From assembly GCF_002019855.1 (NCBI RefSeq), contig NZ_CM007717.1, positions 7,325,750 to 7,389,749 on the forward strand: a stretch of 64,000 nucleotides of DNA, written 5' to 3'. The notes beneath the pieces are model-generated. The model had not been told where the DNA came from. It did not search any database and saw nothing but the letters and a program-made list of their open reading frames with translations. The stretch comes from Streptomyces antibioticus (GTDB lineage Bacteria; Actinomycetota; Actinomycetes; Streptomycetales; Streptomycetaceae). The translations under genes were made by a program, and so were the position numbers. Of the stretch, positions 25,953 through 35,092 are shown one piece after another (positions within the stretch are counted from its first letter, which is position 1; the number at the start of each line of letters is the position of its first letter).

Positions 25953-26597
25953 ATGCTTGCGCTGTTGCACACCTCGCCTGTCCACGTTCCGGTCTTCGAT
26001 GCCCTGCGCGATGACACCCATCCGGGGTTGGAGCTGCGGCACCACGTCGATGAGGAGCTGCTGTCGCGGGCCCGTGAGCATGGGCCGGACGCGGTTGCCG
26101 ACGACATCCGTGGCGTTCTTGCGCGGGTGGCTGCGGGGGGTGCGCGTGCCGTGCTCTGTACCTGTTCGACGATCGGGGCGGTGGCGGAGGCCGCGGGATC
26201 TGTGGTCGGGGTGCCTGTCCTGCGGGTCGATCGGCCGATGGCCGCGGCGGCGGTGGCTGCGGGGGCGCGGATCGTTGTCCTGGCGACTGTGGAGAGCACG
26301 ATCGCGCCTACGACCGAGCTGATCGAGGAGGAGGCGGGGCGGGCGGGGCGGTGCGTCACGGTTCGTGCGGTGCTTGTCCCTGGTGCGTTCGAGCGTTTCG
26401 CTGTGGGGGACGGTGAGGGGTATGTGCGGCTGGTCGCGGGTGCTGCGGATGCGGTGAGCGGGGTGGATGCCGACGTGATTGTCCTTGCGCAGGCGTCGAT
26501 GGCGCCGGCGCGGGAGCTGACGATCACGTCCGTTCCTGTGCTGGCCAGTCCTGGGCTGGGGCTTGCGGCGGCTGCTTGGGCGGCGTCCCAGGGGTGA
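25953..26597 (+). CDS. Aspartate/glutamate racemase-family protein lacking the second cysteine
   Basis: A 214-aa protein with the two-domain Asp/Glu/hydantoin racemase fold. The first catalytic cysteine region is present as AVLCTCSTIG. The matching position in the second half, normally Cys-Thr/Gly, reads VIVLAQASMAPA, so the usual two-base mechanism is unlikely. It may be a lyase-like or regulatory relative. It starts 6 bp after the GNAT gene and shares the panD operon, which also involves aspartate chemistry. Confidence 0.8.
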   Translation: MLALLHTSPVHVPVFDALRDDTHPGLELRHHVDEELLSRAREHGPDAVADDIRGVLARVAAGGARAVLCTCSTIGAVAEAAGSVVGVPVLRVDRPMAAAAVAAGARIVVLATVESTIAPTTELIEEEAGRAGRCVTVRAVLVPGAFERFAVGDGEGYVRLVAGAADAVSGVDADVIVLAQASMAPARELTITSVPVLASPGLGLAAAAWAASQG

Positions 26598-26629
26598 GGT
26601 TGCGTGGCTGCGGGACGGTGGGGGTGTTC

Positions 26630-26918
26630 GCGCAGTTCCCCGCGCCCCTAGGGGATGACGGTGGGCGTAGCGTGAGGGGGTCCCGTGGCAGCTGACCCCG
26701 GCGTCTGCGACTGCGGGCCCGGTGGGGGCCGGGCGCGCAGTTCCCCGCGCCCCTGGGGCGTGACTGTGGGGGTCGGCTGAAGGGTTCGGTTGCTGTTAGC
26801 CCGGTGTTTGCGGGTGCGGGCCGGTGGGTTGTTTGCGCAGTTCCCCGCGCCCCTAGGGGGTGAGCGTGGGCGTTGGCTGAGGGGTGCCGGGCGCGCAGTT
26901 CCGCGCGCCCCTAGGGGG
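26630..26918. repeat. Four copies of a GC-rich intergenic repeat, forward orientation
   Basis: The core GCGCAGTTCCCCGCGCCCCT occurs near 26630, 26735, 26835 and 26893 (the last with one change), each followed by AGGGG or TGGGG and a GTGACGG-like tail. Spacing is irregular (~60-105 bp). This unit is common between genes in Streptomyces genomes; no function is known to me. It fills the 26598-26931 gap. Confidence 0.85.
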
Positions 26919-26931
26919 GTGACGGTTGGCG

Positions 26932-27132
26932 TTAGGTGAGGGGTGGGCCCGGTTCTGGGGGCGGAGTTGGTTCCGGGCCCGGGGGGATGGGGTCCGGGGG
27001 GACCGGGGGTTGAGGGGCCGGGGGCTGGGGGATCGGGTCAGGGCCTGGGGTCGGGTCCGGGCCCGGGGGAGGCGTCGGGGGTGGGACCGGGGTGGGGTAC
27101 GGGTCCGGGGGGACGGGGGGTGGGGTTGTCAT
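26932..27132 (-). CDS. Small proline-rich protein, 66 aa
   Basis: The sequence begins MTTPPPVPPDPYPTP and is about half proline with Asp, Glu and Gly in short PxP-type repeats. GGGAG lies 6 nt before the ATG. It is not exported and is likely unstructured. It sits between two opposing repeat arrays. Similar tiny proline-rich ORFs occur in Streptomyces, but the function is unknown, and low complexity makes the call less secure. Confidence 0.5.
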   Translation of the reverse strand: MTTPPPVPPDPYPTPVPPPTPPPGPDPTPGPDPIPQPPAPQPPVPPDPIPPGPEPTPPPEPGPPLT

Positions 27133-27256
27133 CGGGGGCTCCCGGCAGGGTCGCGGTGTCGGCTCTGGACTATTCCCCCGCGTACCCGGCGGCGCTCCGG
27201 GCACTCACCCGCTCGGCCCCCCACGGGGACTCCTCAGCCGACGCTCACCGTCGCCC

Positions 27257-27553
27257 CCCAGGGGCGCGGGGAACTGCGCGCCCAGCCCCCACCGGCCCGT
27301 AGCCATGGGATCCAACCGTCACCCCCCCAGGGGCGCGGGGAACTGCGCGCTCAGCCCCCACTGGCCCGCAGCCGCATACGTCGGGTCCGCCGCCCCGGCA
27401 CCCCTCAGGCGACGCTCACCGCCGCCCCCCAGGGGCGCGGGGAACTGCGCGCTCAGCCCCCACCGGGCCGCAGCCGCAGACGCAGGGTCCGCCGCCCCCG
27501 GCACCCCCTCACGCGACGCCCACCGTCACCCCCCAGGGGCGCGGGGAACTGCG
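27257..27553. repeat. Four copies of the same intergenic repeat, reverse orientation
   Basis: The complement core AGGGGCGCGGGGAACTGCGC occurs near 27257, 27326, 27427 and 27531, each preceded by a CACC(G)-C-rich run. Together with 26630-26918 it forms a head-to-head arrangement around the proline-rich gene, and it fills the 27133-27604 gap before gnd. Confidence 0.85.
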
Positions 27554-27604
27554 CGAACACCCCCACCGGCCCGCACCCGCAGACCCGCCCCCGCCCACCA
27601 CCCC

Positions 27605-29050
27605 CTACGCCTCCACCTCCCCCCGATCCCCGCCCCACAGCGTGTGGAAGGAGCCCTCGCGGTCCACACGCCGATACGTGTGCGCGCCGAAGAAGTCCCG
27701 TTGGCCCTGGGTCAGCGCCGCAGGCAGTCGTGGGGCGCGCAGCGCGTCGTAGTACGCCAGGGCCGCCGCGAAGCCGGGTGTGGGGACCCCCTTGCGCGTC
27801 GCAGACACCAGCACCTCACGCCAGTCGTCCTGCGCCGCCGCGATCTCCTCCGCGAACGTGGCGTCCGACAGCAGGCTCGGCAGGTCGGGCCGGGCGTCGT
27901 ACGCCGCGCGGATCCGGTCCAGGAACGCCGCGCGGATGATGCAGCCGCCCCGCCAGATCGACGCGACCGCCCCCAGGTCGATGTCCCAGCCGTACTCCTC
28001 GCTGCCCGCGGCGATCTCGTGGAAGCCCTGGGTGTACGACACGATCTTCGAGGCGTACAGCGCCTGCTCCACCCGGTCCGCGAAGGCCGCCGCCTCCTCC
28101 CTGCCGAGCGGCGTCGGCGTCGGCCCCGCCAGCTCGCGCGAGGCGTCCCGCAGCGCCGCGTGCCCCGACAGCGACCGCGCGAACACCGCCTCCGCGATGC
28201 CCGACACCGGAACCCCCAGGTCGAGGGCGATCTGCACGGTCCAGCGCCCGGTGCCCTTCTGCTCCGCCCGGTCCACCACCACGTCCACGAACGGCCGCCC
28301 GGTCGCCGCGTCCACATGCGACAGCACCTCGGCCGTGATCTCGATGAGGTACGAGTCCAGCCGCCCGGTGTTCCAGGTGCGGAAGATGTCCGCGATCTCC
28401 GCCGGCGTGAACCCGCCGACGTCCCGCAGCAACTGGTACGCCTCGCCGATGAGCTGCATGTCGGCGTACTCGATGCCGTTGTGCACCATCTTCACGAAGT
28501 GACCGGCGCCGTCCGGACCGATGTGCGTCACGCAGGGCGCGCCGTCCGCCGCCTTCGCGGAGATCCGCTCCAGCATCGGCCCCAGCGAGTCGTACGACTC
28601 GGACGGGCCGCCCGGCATGATGCTCGGCCCGTGCAGCGCGCCCTCCTCACCGCCGGAGATGCCCGCGCCGACGAAGTGGATGCCCTGCTCGCGCAGCTCG
28701 CGCTCCCGGCGCCGGGTGTCGGCGAAGTGCGCGTTGCCGCCGTCGATGATCATGTCGCCGGGTTCCAGCAGCGGGGCGAACTCCTGGATCACCGCGTCGG
28801 TCGGCTCACCCGCCTTCACCATGACGACCAGGCGCCGGGGCCGCTCCAGGGCCTCCACGAACTCCTTCGCGGTCTCGGCGGGGACGAAGATGCCCTCCTC
28901 GCCGAACTCCTCGACCAGGGCGTGCGTCCGCGCCGCGGTCCGGTTGTGCAGCGCGACCGTATAGCCGTTGCGCGCGAAATTGCGGGCGAGATTGCGGCCC
29001 ATCACCGCGAGTCCCGTGACGCCGATCTGGGCTGACGTGGAGGTGGTCAT
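27605..29050 (-). CDS. gnd: 6-phosphogluconate dehydrogenase, decarboxylating
   Basis: A 481-aa enzyme of the oxidative pentose phosphate pathway: 6-phosphogluconate + NADP+ to ribulose 5-phosphate, CO2 and NADPH. The nucleotide motif is GLAVMGRNLARN. Catalytic and signature blocks are IDGGNAHFADT, GISGGEEGALHGPSIMPGG, GHFVKMVHNGIEY and IWRGGCIIRA. Full family length. It is transcribed toward the repeat array. Confidence 0.97.
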   Translation of the reverse strand: MTTSTSAQIGVTGLAVMGRNLARNFARNGYTVALHNRTAARTHALVEEFGEEGIFVPAETAKEFVEALERPRRLVVMVKAGEPTDAVIQEFAPLLEPGDMIIDGGNAHFADTRRRERELREQGIHFVGAGISGGEEGALHGPSIMPGGPSESYDSLGPMLERISAKAADGAPCVTHIGPDGAGHFVKMVHNGIEYADMQLIGEAYQLLRDVGGFTPAEIADIFRTWNTGRLDSYLIEITAEVLSHVDAATGRPFVDVVVDRAEQKGTGRWTVQIALDLGVPVSGIAEAVFARSLSGHAALRDASRELAGPTPTPLGREEAAAFADRVEQALYASKIVSYTQGFHEIAAGSEEYGWDIDLGAVASIWRGGCIIRAAFLDRIRAAYDARPDLPSLLSDATFAEEIAAAQDDWREVLVSATRKGVPTPGFAAALAYYDALRAPRLPAALTQGQRDFFGAHTYRRVDREGSFHTLWGGDRGEVEA

Positions 29051-29233
29051 ACGACTGGCTCCTCAAGGCTGGAGAGGGATCCGGCTGCGAAAGAAATCCC
29101 GTACCCATGGTGCTCCATCCAGCCCGTCCCCACATGGCCGCACCCGCGACCAGGGCGGCTGATTGCCGCCTTGTCCCGGCCGGTCGGCGGCCCTTATTTT
29201 TGCCCCTCCTGACGCATGTCGAGGGGGATCTCC

Positions 29234-30397
29234 ATGGCCGTACGCGGCCGGCACCGCCGGTATCAGCCGAACAGGATCAACCGGGCCTCGCTCACCGTCA
29301 CCGCGAGCGGCGCCGGCATGGCGATACCGCTCATCGGCACCGGCGTGGCCCAGGCGGCCGACGTGGACACCTGGAACAAGGTCGCCGCGTGCGAGTCCAC
29401 CAACAACTGGCACATCAACACGGGCAACGGTTACTACGGCGGGCTCCAGTTCTCCCAGTCGACCTGGGAGGCGTACGGCGGCAAGCGGTACGCGCAGCGC
29501 GCGGATCTGGCCACCCGGGACCAGCAGATCTCGGTGGCCGAAAAGGTGCTGGACGGCCAGGGGCCCGGCGCCTGGCCGGTCTGCTCGGTCCGGGCCGGTC
29601 TCACCCGCGGCGGCGACACCCCCGCCATCCACCCCAACGGCACGTCCGGGCAGGCCAAGGAGACCACCAAGACCACCAAGACCTCCCTGGAAGACGTGCG
29701 TCCCCAGGCCACACCCCAGTCCCGCGCGGGCAAGGCCGAGATGTACACGGTGGTCCGCGGCGACACCCTCTCCGGCATCGCCGACGAGCAGGACGTCCGC
29801 GGCGGCTGGCGTGGCCTGTACGCCGCCAACCGCACGACCATCGGCGGCGACCCCGACCTGATCATCCCGGGCCAACGGCTGCGCGTGGACGCCCCGGCGA
29901 AGAAGCAGAACAAGGAGAAGCCGAACAAGGAGAGCCACAAGCCGGCGGAGACCAAGCAGAAGGCCAAGTCCAAGGAAAGAACCGAAACCGGCCATTCCCT
30001 GGTCGCCCCCGTCAGCGCCGCCGCCGGTACGCCGTACCACGCGAGCGGTTCCTCCTGGTCGAAGGGCTATCACACGGGCGTCGACTTCCCCGTGCCCACC
30101 GGCACCTCCGTGAAGGCGGTCGGCGCGGGCACGGTGGTCAGCGCGGGCTGGGGCGGTTCCTTCGGGTACCAGGTCGTCATCCGGCACGGCGACGGCCGCT
30201 ACACCCAGTACGCCCACCTGTCCGCGATCTCCGTCCGGGACGGGCAGTCGGTGAGCGGCGGCCAGCGCATCGGCAGATCCGGTTCCACGGGCAACAGCAC
30301 GGGCCCGCATCTGCACTTCGAGGTGCGGACGGGGCCCGGGTTCGGTACGGATGTCGACCCGCTGGGCTATCTGCGGGCCGGTGGCGTCAGGATTTGA
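29234..30397 (+). CDS. Secreted cell-wall hydrolase: Rpf-like transglycosylase, LysM and M23 peptidase
   Basis: A 387-aa exported protein. After a signal peptide ending near AQAAD, residues ~47-125 are a resuscitation-promoting-factor-like domain (VAACESTNNWHINTGNGYYG with the catalytic Glu, then GLQFSQSTW). Residues ~175-225 are LysM (YTVVRGDTLSGIAD), then a Lys-rich linker. Residues ~275-385 are an M23/LytM endopeptidase with HTGVDFP and HLHFEV zinc ligands. It cuts peptidoglycan glycan and peptide bonds during growth or spore germination. ATG 29234 follows GAGGGGGATC. The c-di-AMP riboswitch known before some streptomycete rpf genes is not evident here. The stop overlaps the convergent transporter gene by 11 bp. 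Confidence 0.93.
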   Translation: MAVRGRHRRYQPNRINRASLTVTASGAGMAIPLIGTGVAQAADVDTWNKVAACESTNNWHINTGNGYYGGLQFSQSTWEAYGGKRYAQRADLATRDQQISVAEKVLDGQGPGAWPVCSVRAGLTRGGDTPAIHPNGTSGQAKETTKTTKTSLEDVRPQATPQSRAGKAEMYTVVRGDTLSGIADEQDVRGGWRGLYAANRTTIGGDPDLIIPGQRLRVDAPAKKQNKEKPNKESHKPAETKQKAKSKERTETGHSLVAPVSAAAGTPYHASGSSWSKGYHTGVDFPVPTGTSVKAVGAGTVVSAGWGGSFGYQVVIRHGDGRYTQYAHLSAISVRDGQSVSGGQRIGRSGSTGNSTGPHLHFEVRTGPGFGTDVDPLGYLRAGGVRI

Positions 30398-31526
30398 TCC
30401 GCACCCGATGCCGGTCCACGACCGGCATCGGGATGTACGCGCCGCCGTAGAGCGAGCCGTGGAAGAAGACCGGCGCGTCCCCGTCGGGGTCGTCGGGGGT
30501 GTCGTCGCCGTGGACGGTCTCCCCGGCGGCCGCCGCTACGAGCACGTCCGCGGCCGGCACCAGGGTGCCCTTCCGCAGCACCACGGGCACGGGCTCGGGC
30601 ACGGGCTCGGCGGTCACCGCCGCCTTCTCGAGGCCGCCCTCGGACGTCTCCACGGCGCCCGCGCCCGCGCCCGCGTCCGCGCCCTCCGCCCGCGCCGCCT
30701 GCAACCGCTCCGTCGTCAGCAGGATCAGCCCGCCCGCCGCGACGACACCGCAGCCCAGCGCGAGCAGGGTGCCCGTGCTGCCGTAGCGGAACGTCTCGCC
30801 GAACATCGTGATGCCGACGGCGGCCGCGACCACCGGGTTGACCACGGTCAGCGTGGCCAGCGGGGCCGCGAGGCCCGCGCCCCGGTAGGACGCCTGGGAG
30901 AGCAGGATGCCGGCGGTGGCGAGGACGCCGATCACGGCGAGCGAGGGCACGTCGGCCGCCGAGACGCCGCCGGTCCAGTCGACCGCGACGGTCTTGGTGA
31001 ACACCGAGGACATGCCGAACGCGATACCGGACGCGGTCGCCAGCAGCACGCTGCGCACGGCCGGGTGCCGGTGCGCGGCCCGCCCGGCGGCCATCAGCGC
31101 CACCACCGCGCCGGCGGTGACCACGGCGACCGTGATCCGCTGCGGGGTGCTCAGGGACTGCGCGTCGGAGGCGCCGACCAGGGACAGCAGACCGGCCAGA
31201 CCGACCGTCGCCATGATCGCGCCGCGCCAGGCCGTCGCACCGGCCTTGCGGCCGACGAAGAGCGCGGCCATCGGCAGCGCGAAGACTATGGTCAGCGCGC
31301 CCAGCGGCTGGACCAGGGACAGGGGGCCGTAGGCGAGCGCCACCACATGGAGCAGACCGCCCAGGCCGTTCAGCGCGACCGCCGCCCACCAGCTCGCGCG
31401 GCGCAGCGGCGCGTACTGTTCGGCGTCCGGGGAGGACACCGCGACCCGCTCCTGCACGATCGCGCCGGCGGCGTAGGCCACGGCGGACACCAACGACAGA
31501 ACCACGGACAACGCGAGGGCGCTCAT
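30387..31526 (-). CDS. DMT/EamA-family membrane transporter
   Basis: A 379-aa protein with about nine to ten hydrophobic spans over residues 1-285, containing QPLGALTIVFALPMAALF and GLAAPLATLTVVNPVVAA, typical of the drug/metabolite transporter superfamily. A ~95-residue hydrophilic Ala/Glu-rich C-terminal tail follows, ending PMPVVDRHRVRIKS, which is unusual for the family. The substrate is unknown. ATG 31526 has GAGGAG upstream. Confidence 0.88.
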   Translation of the reverse strand: MSALALSVVLSLVSAVAYAAGAIVQERVAVSSPDAEQYAPLRRASWWAAVALNGLGGLLHVVALAYGPLSLVQPLGALTIVFALPMAALFVGRKAGATAWRGAIMATVGLAGLLSLVGASDAQSLSTPQRITVAVVTAGAVVALMAAGRAAHRHPAVRSVLLATASGIAFGMSSVFTKTVAVDWTGGVSAADVPSLAVIGVLATAGILLSQASYRGAGLAAPLATLTVVNPVVAAAVGITMFGETFRYGSTGTLLALGCGVVAAGGLILLTTERLQAARAEGADAGAGAGAVETSEGGLEKAAVTAEPVPEPVPVVLRKGTLVPAADVLVAAAAGETVHGDDTPDDPDGDAPVFFHGSLYGGAYIPMPVVDRHRVRIKS

Positions 31527-31693
31527 GAGCTGCTCCTCTGCGTGAGGGCGGGGCACGGGGCCCGGCGTGGCGAACGGTCGGCTTCCATGAGCAACACGAT
31601 GCCCTGTCGATCTGTTCCCGTCGTCGTCCCTGAGCACGCATTGGGTCCTACTGCCGATGGAGTACGACCGGCCCCCGGTCCTCCCTCAGGTGG

Positions 31694-32497
31694 GTGACCC
31701 CTGGGGGATCCCCCCGATCGCCGACCCCGACCTCCTTGGTACTACTGCACGTCGTGGACCTCGACCCCGCACTTCCGGCCCTCCGCCCGCTCGGCGGCTT
31801 CTTCGTCCTACGCCCGGCCGGAGTTCCGCCCCGCCCGCTGCCGACCCTGGCGGAGGTGTACGAGAACCGAACATGGGATGTTTACCGGGATCCGCTGACT
31901 TTCCGTGTCCGGAAGGTGGGGCGGGCGCTGCGCACGTCCGAGGAGCGGGTGGCCGCCTCGATCGCGCAGCAGGGGCTCGCGGCCCGGCTCTGGTCGATCA
32001 CGCTGGGCTGCGCGGTCCTGTACGGCCGGATCCCCGACCTCGATCCCCGGCTGCTGCGCTGGGACCCGGACGGCAGCGCCCCCGACGACCTGTGGCCGGC
32101 CGAGATCCGCCCGAGACCGGCAGATACGGCGTCGCTCGTCGCGACCGTCCTCGACGCCCACCTCGAACCCCTCGCCACCACCCTGCGCGCCCGCCACCGC
32201 CTCGCCCCCGGTCTGCTGCGCGGCAACGCCGCGTCGGCGCTGGCCGGGGCCGCCCGGCAGCTCCAGGAGTGGGCCCGTGCGCACGGCCGCCCCGATGCCG
32301 CCGCGCACGCGCGTGCCCTCACCGCCGACCTCTTCACCCACCCCCTGCTCGCCCCCACCGGCACCCTGACGGAACCGGGGACCGCCTTCCGCCGCCGTAG
32401 CTGCTGCCTCTACTACCGGGTGCCCGGCGGAGGCGTCTGCGGCGACTGTTGCTTCACACGGCCGCCGCGCCCTTCCGCGCACGGCCGGTCTGGGTGA
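31694..32497 (+). CDS. (2Fe-2S)-binding protein, FhuF-like C-terminus
   Basis: A 267-aa protein whose C-terminus carries the FhuF-type cluster motif C-C-x(10)-C-x2-C (RRRSCCLYYR then GGVCGDCCFTRPP). FhuF proteins reduce ferric siderophores in the cytoplasm. The central region (WSITLGCAVLYGRIPDLDP) also resembles FhuF-like proteins in actinobacteria. The start is uncertain: GTG 31694 gives the longest frame, and a GTG near the DLDPALPALRPLGG segment is an alternative. Confidence 0.85.
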   Translation: MTPGGSPRSPTPTSLVLLHVVDLDPALPALRPLGGFFVLRPAGVPPRPLPTLAEVYENRTWDVYRDPLTFRVRKVGRALRTSEERVAASIAQQGLAARLWSITLGCAVLYGRIPDLDPRLLRWDPDGSAPDDLWPAEIRPRPADTASLVATVLDAHLEPLATTLRARHRLAPGLLRGNAASALAGAARQLQEWARAHGRPDAAAHARALTADLFTHPLLAPTGTLTEPGTAFRRRSCCLYYRVPGGGVCGDCCFTRPPRPSAHGRSG

Positions 32498-32536
32498 CCA
32501 TGTGAGGAACCGGCCGAGGAGAACGGGGGGTTCCGG

Positions 32537-33700
32537 GTGCGTGTGGGACTGCTGACTCGGGAGTACCCCCCGGACGTGTACGGCGGGGCGGGCGTCCATG
32601 TCGAGTTCCTCGCCCGCGAGGTGCGGCGGCTCGTCGACCTCGATGTGCACTGCTGGGGCGAGGGCACCGTCAAGGAGCGGGCGGAGGGCGTCCGGCGCCA
32701 CCGCCCCTGGTCCGCGCTGGACGGCTCCAACGACGCGCTGCGCACCTTCTCCGTCGATCTCGCCATGGCCGCCGCCCTCGAAGGCCGCGACCTCGTGCAC
32801 TCCCACACCTGGTACGCGGCGCTCGCCGGCCATCTCGCCAAGGAGCTGTACGGCGTTCCGCACGTCGTCACCGCGCACTCGCTGGAGCCGCTGCGGCCCT
32901 GGAAGGCGGAGCAACTGGGCGGCGGCTACGCCCTGTCGAGCTGGGCCGAGCGGACCGCGGTGGAGGCCGCCGACGCGGTGATCGCCGTCTCCTCGGCCAT
33001 GCGCGAGGACGTCCTCGCCTGCTATCCGACGCTCGCGCCGGACCGGGTGCGCGTCGTGCACAACGGCATCGACACCACCCTGTACCGGCCCGACCACGGC
33101 ACCGACGCGCTCACCCGGATCGGGCTCGACCCGGACCGGCCGTTCGTGCTGTTCGTCGGCCGGATCACCCGGCAGAAGGGCGTCCCCCAACTGCTGCGCG
33201 CCGTACGGGACATCGACCCGGCGGCGCAGGTGGTGCTGTGCGCGGGCGCGCCCGACACCCCGGAGATCGAGCAGGAGTTCCGCGATCTGTTCGGCGCGCT
33301 GAGCCGGGCCCGGGACGGCGTGCACTGGATCCCGCGCATGCTGCCGCGCCCCGACGTCATCCAACTCCTCACGCACGCCGCCGTGTTCGTCTGCCCGTCG
33401 GTGTACGAGCCGCTGGGCATCGTCAATCTGGAGGCGATGGCGTGCGGGACGCCCGTCGTGGCCTCCCGGGTCGGCGGGATCCCGGAGGTCGTGGAGGACG
33501 GCGTGACCGGCACGCTCGTCACCCTGGACGAGGAGTTCGAGACGGGTCTCGCGCGGGCGCTGGACGCGCTGCTCGGCGACCCGGAGGCCGGGCGCCGGAT
33601 GGGGGAGGCCGGACGGGCGCGCGCGGTCGGGGAGTTCGGCTGGGACGCCGTGGCCCGGCGCACGGTCGCCCTGTACGAGGAGATCCTCAAACAGGCTTAG
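32537..33700 (+). CDS. glgA: Glycogen synthase / maltose-1-phosphate synthase (GT4)
   Basis: A 387-aa actinobacterial GlgA-type (GlgM) glycosyltransferase using ADP-glucose. The N-terminal acceptor loop is REYPPDVYGGAGVH, HSHTWY follows, and the donor-binding C-terminal region has FVGRITRQKG and PSVYEPLGIVNLEAMACGTP with the catalytic Glu. In mycobacteria this family mainly makes maltose-1-phosphate for the GlgE route. GTG start. glgC follows on the same strand after 69 bp, so donor synthesis and use are paired. Confidence 0.93.
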   Translation: MRVGLLTREYPPDVYGGAGVHVEFLAREVRRLVDLDVHCWGEGTVKERAEGVRRHRPWSALDGSNDALRTFSVDLAMAAALEGRDLVHSHTWYAALAGHLAKELYGVPHVVTAHSLEPLRPWKAEQLGGGYALSSWAERTAVEAADAVIAVSSAMREDVLACYPTLAPDRVRVVHNGIDTTLYRPDHGTDALTRIGLDPDRPFVLFVGRITRQKGVPQLLRAVRDIDPAAQVVLCAGAPDTPEIEQEFRDLFGALSRARDGVHWIPRMLPRPDVIQLLTHAAVFVCPSVYEPLGIVNLEAMACGTPVVASRVGGIPEVVEDGVTGTLVTLDEEFETGLARALDALLGDPEAGRRMGEAGRARAVGEFGWDAVARRTVALYEEILKQA

Positions 33701-33716
33701 TTTCGGCCGCCGGGGG

Positions 33717-33750
33717 CAACCATGGTTCTACCGACAACCATGGTTCTACC
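33717..33750. repeat. Two 18-bp-period direct repeats between glgA and glgC
   Basis: CAACCATGGTTCTACC occurs twice (33717-33732 and 33735-33750). Each contains the palindrome AACCATGGTT. The pair lies 20-53 bp before the glgC start, where a regulator could bind or translation be tuned. Confidence 0.65.
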
Positions 33751-33769
33751 AGGGTGAGGGGAGCGGCCC

Positions 33770-34990
33770 ATGCGTCGTGGTGGACCTTCGGTGCTAGGGA
33801 TCGTGCTGGCGGGCGGCGAGGGCAAACGCCTGATGCCCCTCACCGCGGACCGCGCCAAACCGGCGGTCACCTTCGGTGGCACCTACCGCCTCGTCGACTT
33901 CGTGCTGTCCAACCTCGTCAACGCCGACATCCTGCGCATCTGCGTGCTGACGCAGTACAAGTCGCACTCGCTGGACCGGCACATCACCACCACCTGGCGG
34001 ATGTCCAGCCTGCTGGGCAACTACATCACGCCGGTCCCGGCGCAGCAGCGGCTCGGCCCGCGCTGGTACCTGGGCAGCGCCGACGCCATCCTCCAGTCGC
34101 TGAACCTGGTCCACGACGAACGGCCCGAGTACGTCGCGGTGTTCGGCGCCGACCATGTGTACCGCATGGACCCGCGCCAGATGCTCGCCCAGCACATCGA
34201 CAGCGGTGCCGGGGTGACCGTCGCCGGGATCCGGGTCCCGCGCGCCGAGTCCTCCGCCTTCGGGGTGATCACCCCGGGCTCCGACGGGCAGACCGTCCAG
34301 CGGTTCCTGGAGAAGCCCGCCGACCCGCCCGGTCTCGCGGACGACCCGGAGTGCGTGTTCGCCTCGATGGGCAACTACGTCTTCACCACCAAGGCCCTGA
34401 TCGAGGCACTCCAGCGGGACGCCGAGGACGAGCAGTCCGTGCACGACATGGGCGGCTCGATCCTGCCCCAGCTCACCGCCCGCGGCGAGGCCCGGCTGTA
34501 CGACTTCAGCGCCAACCACGTGCCCGGCGAGACCAGCCGCGACCGCGGCTACTGGCGGGACGTCGGCACGCTCGACGCCTACTACGACGCCCATATGGAC
34601 CTGCTCGCCGAGCGGCCCGCGTTCAACCTGTTCAACCGCGACTGGCCGATCTACACCCACGCCAACCAGTTGTCGCCCGCCCGGTTCAACTCCGGCGGCA
34701 TGGCCAGCGAGTCGATCATCAGCGCGGGCTGTCTGATCCGGGGGCAGGTCACCCGCTCCGTGCTGTCACCGGGCGTGGTGGTCGATCCGGGCGCGGTCGT
34801 CCAGGGGGCGATCCTGCACGACAACGTGCGCGTCGGACGGGGCGCGGTGGTGCGCGGCGCCGTCCTCGACAAGAACGTCGAGGTGCCCCCGGGTGCGACC
34901 ATCGGTGTGAACCCGGAACGGGACGCCGAGCTGTACTCCGTGTCCAAGGCCGGGGTGATCGCCCTGGGCAAGGGGCAGCGGGTGCCCTGA
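33770..34990 (+). CDS. glgC: Glucose-1-phosphate adenylyltransferase
   Basis: A 406-aa enzyme making ADP-glucose from ATP and glucose 1-phosphate, the committed step of glycogen synthesis. Seen are the nucleotide loop LAGGEGKRLMPLT with RAKPAV, FGADHVYRMD, FLEKP, and the left-handed beta-helix C-terminus (SPGVVVDPGAVVQGAILHDN). Normal length. GTGAGGGGAG precedes the ATG. Confidence 0.96.
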   Translation: MRRGGPSVLGIVLAGGEGKRLMPLTADRAKPAVTFGGTYRLVDFVLSNLVNADILRICVLTQYKSHSLDRHITTTWRMSSLLGNYITPVPAQQRLGPRWYLGSADAILQSLNLVHDERPEYVAVFGADHVYRMDPRQMLAQHIDSGAGVTVAGIRVPRAESSAFGVITPGSDGQTVQRFLEKPADPPGLADDPECVFASMGNYVFTTKALIEALQRDAEDEQSVHDMGGSILPQLTARGEARLYDFSANHVPGETSRDRGYWRDVGTLDAYYDAHMDLLAERPAFNLFNRDWPIYTHANQLSPARFNSGGMASESIISAGCLIRGQVTRSVLSPGVVVDPGAVVQGAILHDNVRVGRGAVVRGAVLDKNVEVPPGATIGVNPERDAELYSVSKAGVIALGKGQRVP

Positions 34991-35092
34991 ACTTAATCCG
35001 CTGTTAACTGTGCGTAGCATGAGCGTGCTTGACCGTAATCGCCCGTGCGGGGTTGACTGACGGTCCACCCGTCGTCGACGCGAGGCAAGCCC

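Noticed and set aside
26598..27604. Regularly repeated short units suggestive of a CRISPR array
   Set aside because: Spacing is irregular, intervening sequences resemble each other, the copies invert midway, and no cas gene is present.
29051..29233. Possible c-di-AMP (ydaO-type) riboswitch before the Rpf/M23 gene
   Set aside because: The 183-bp interval lacks the conserved ydaO sequence blocks and strong nested stems that I could recognise.
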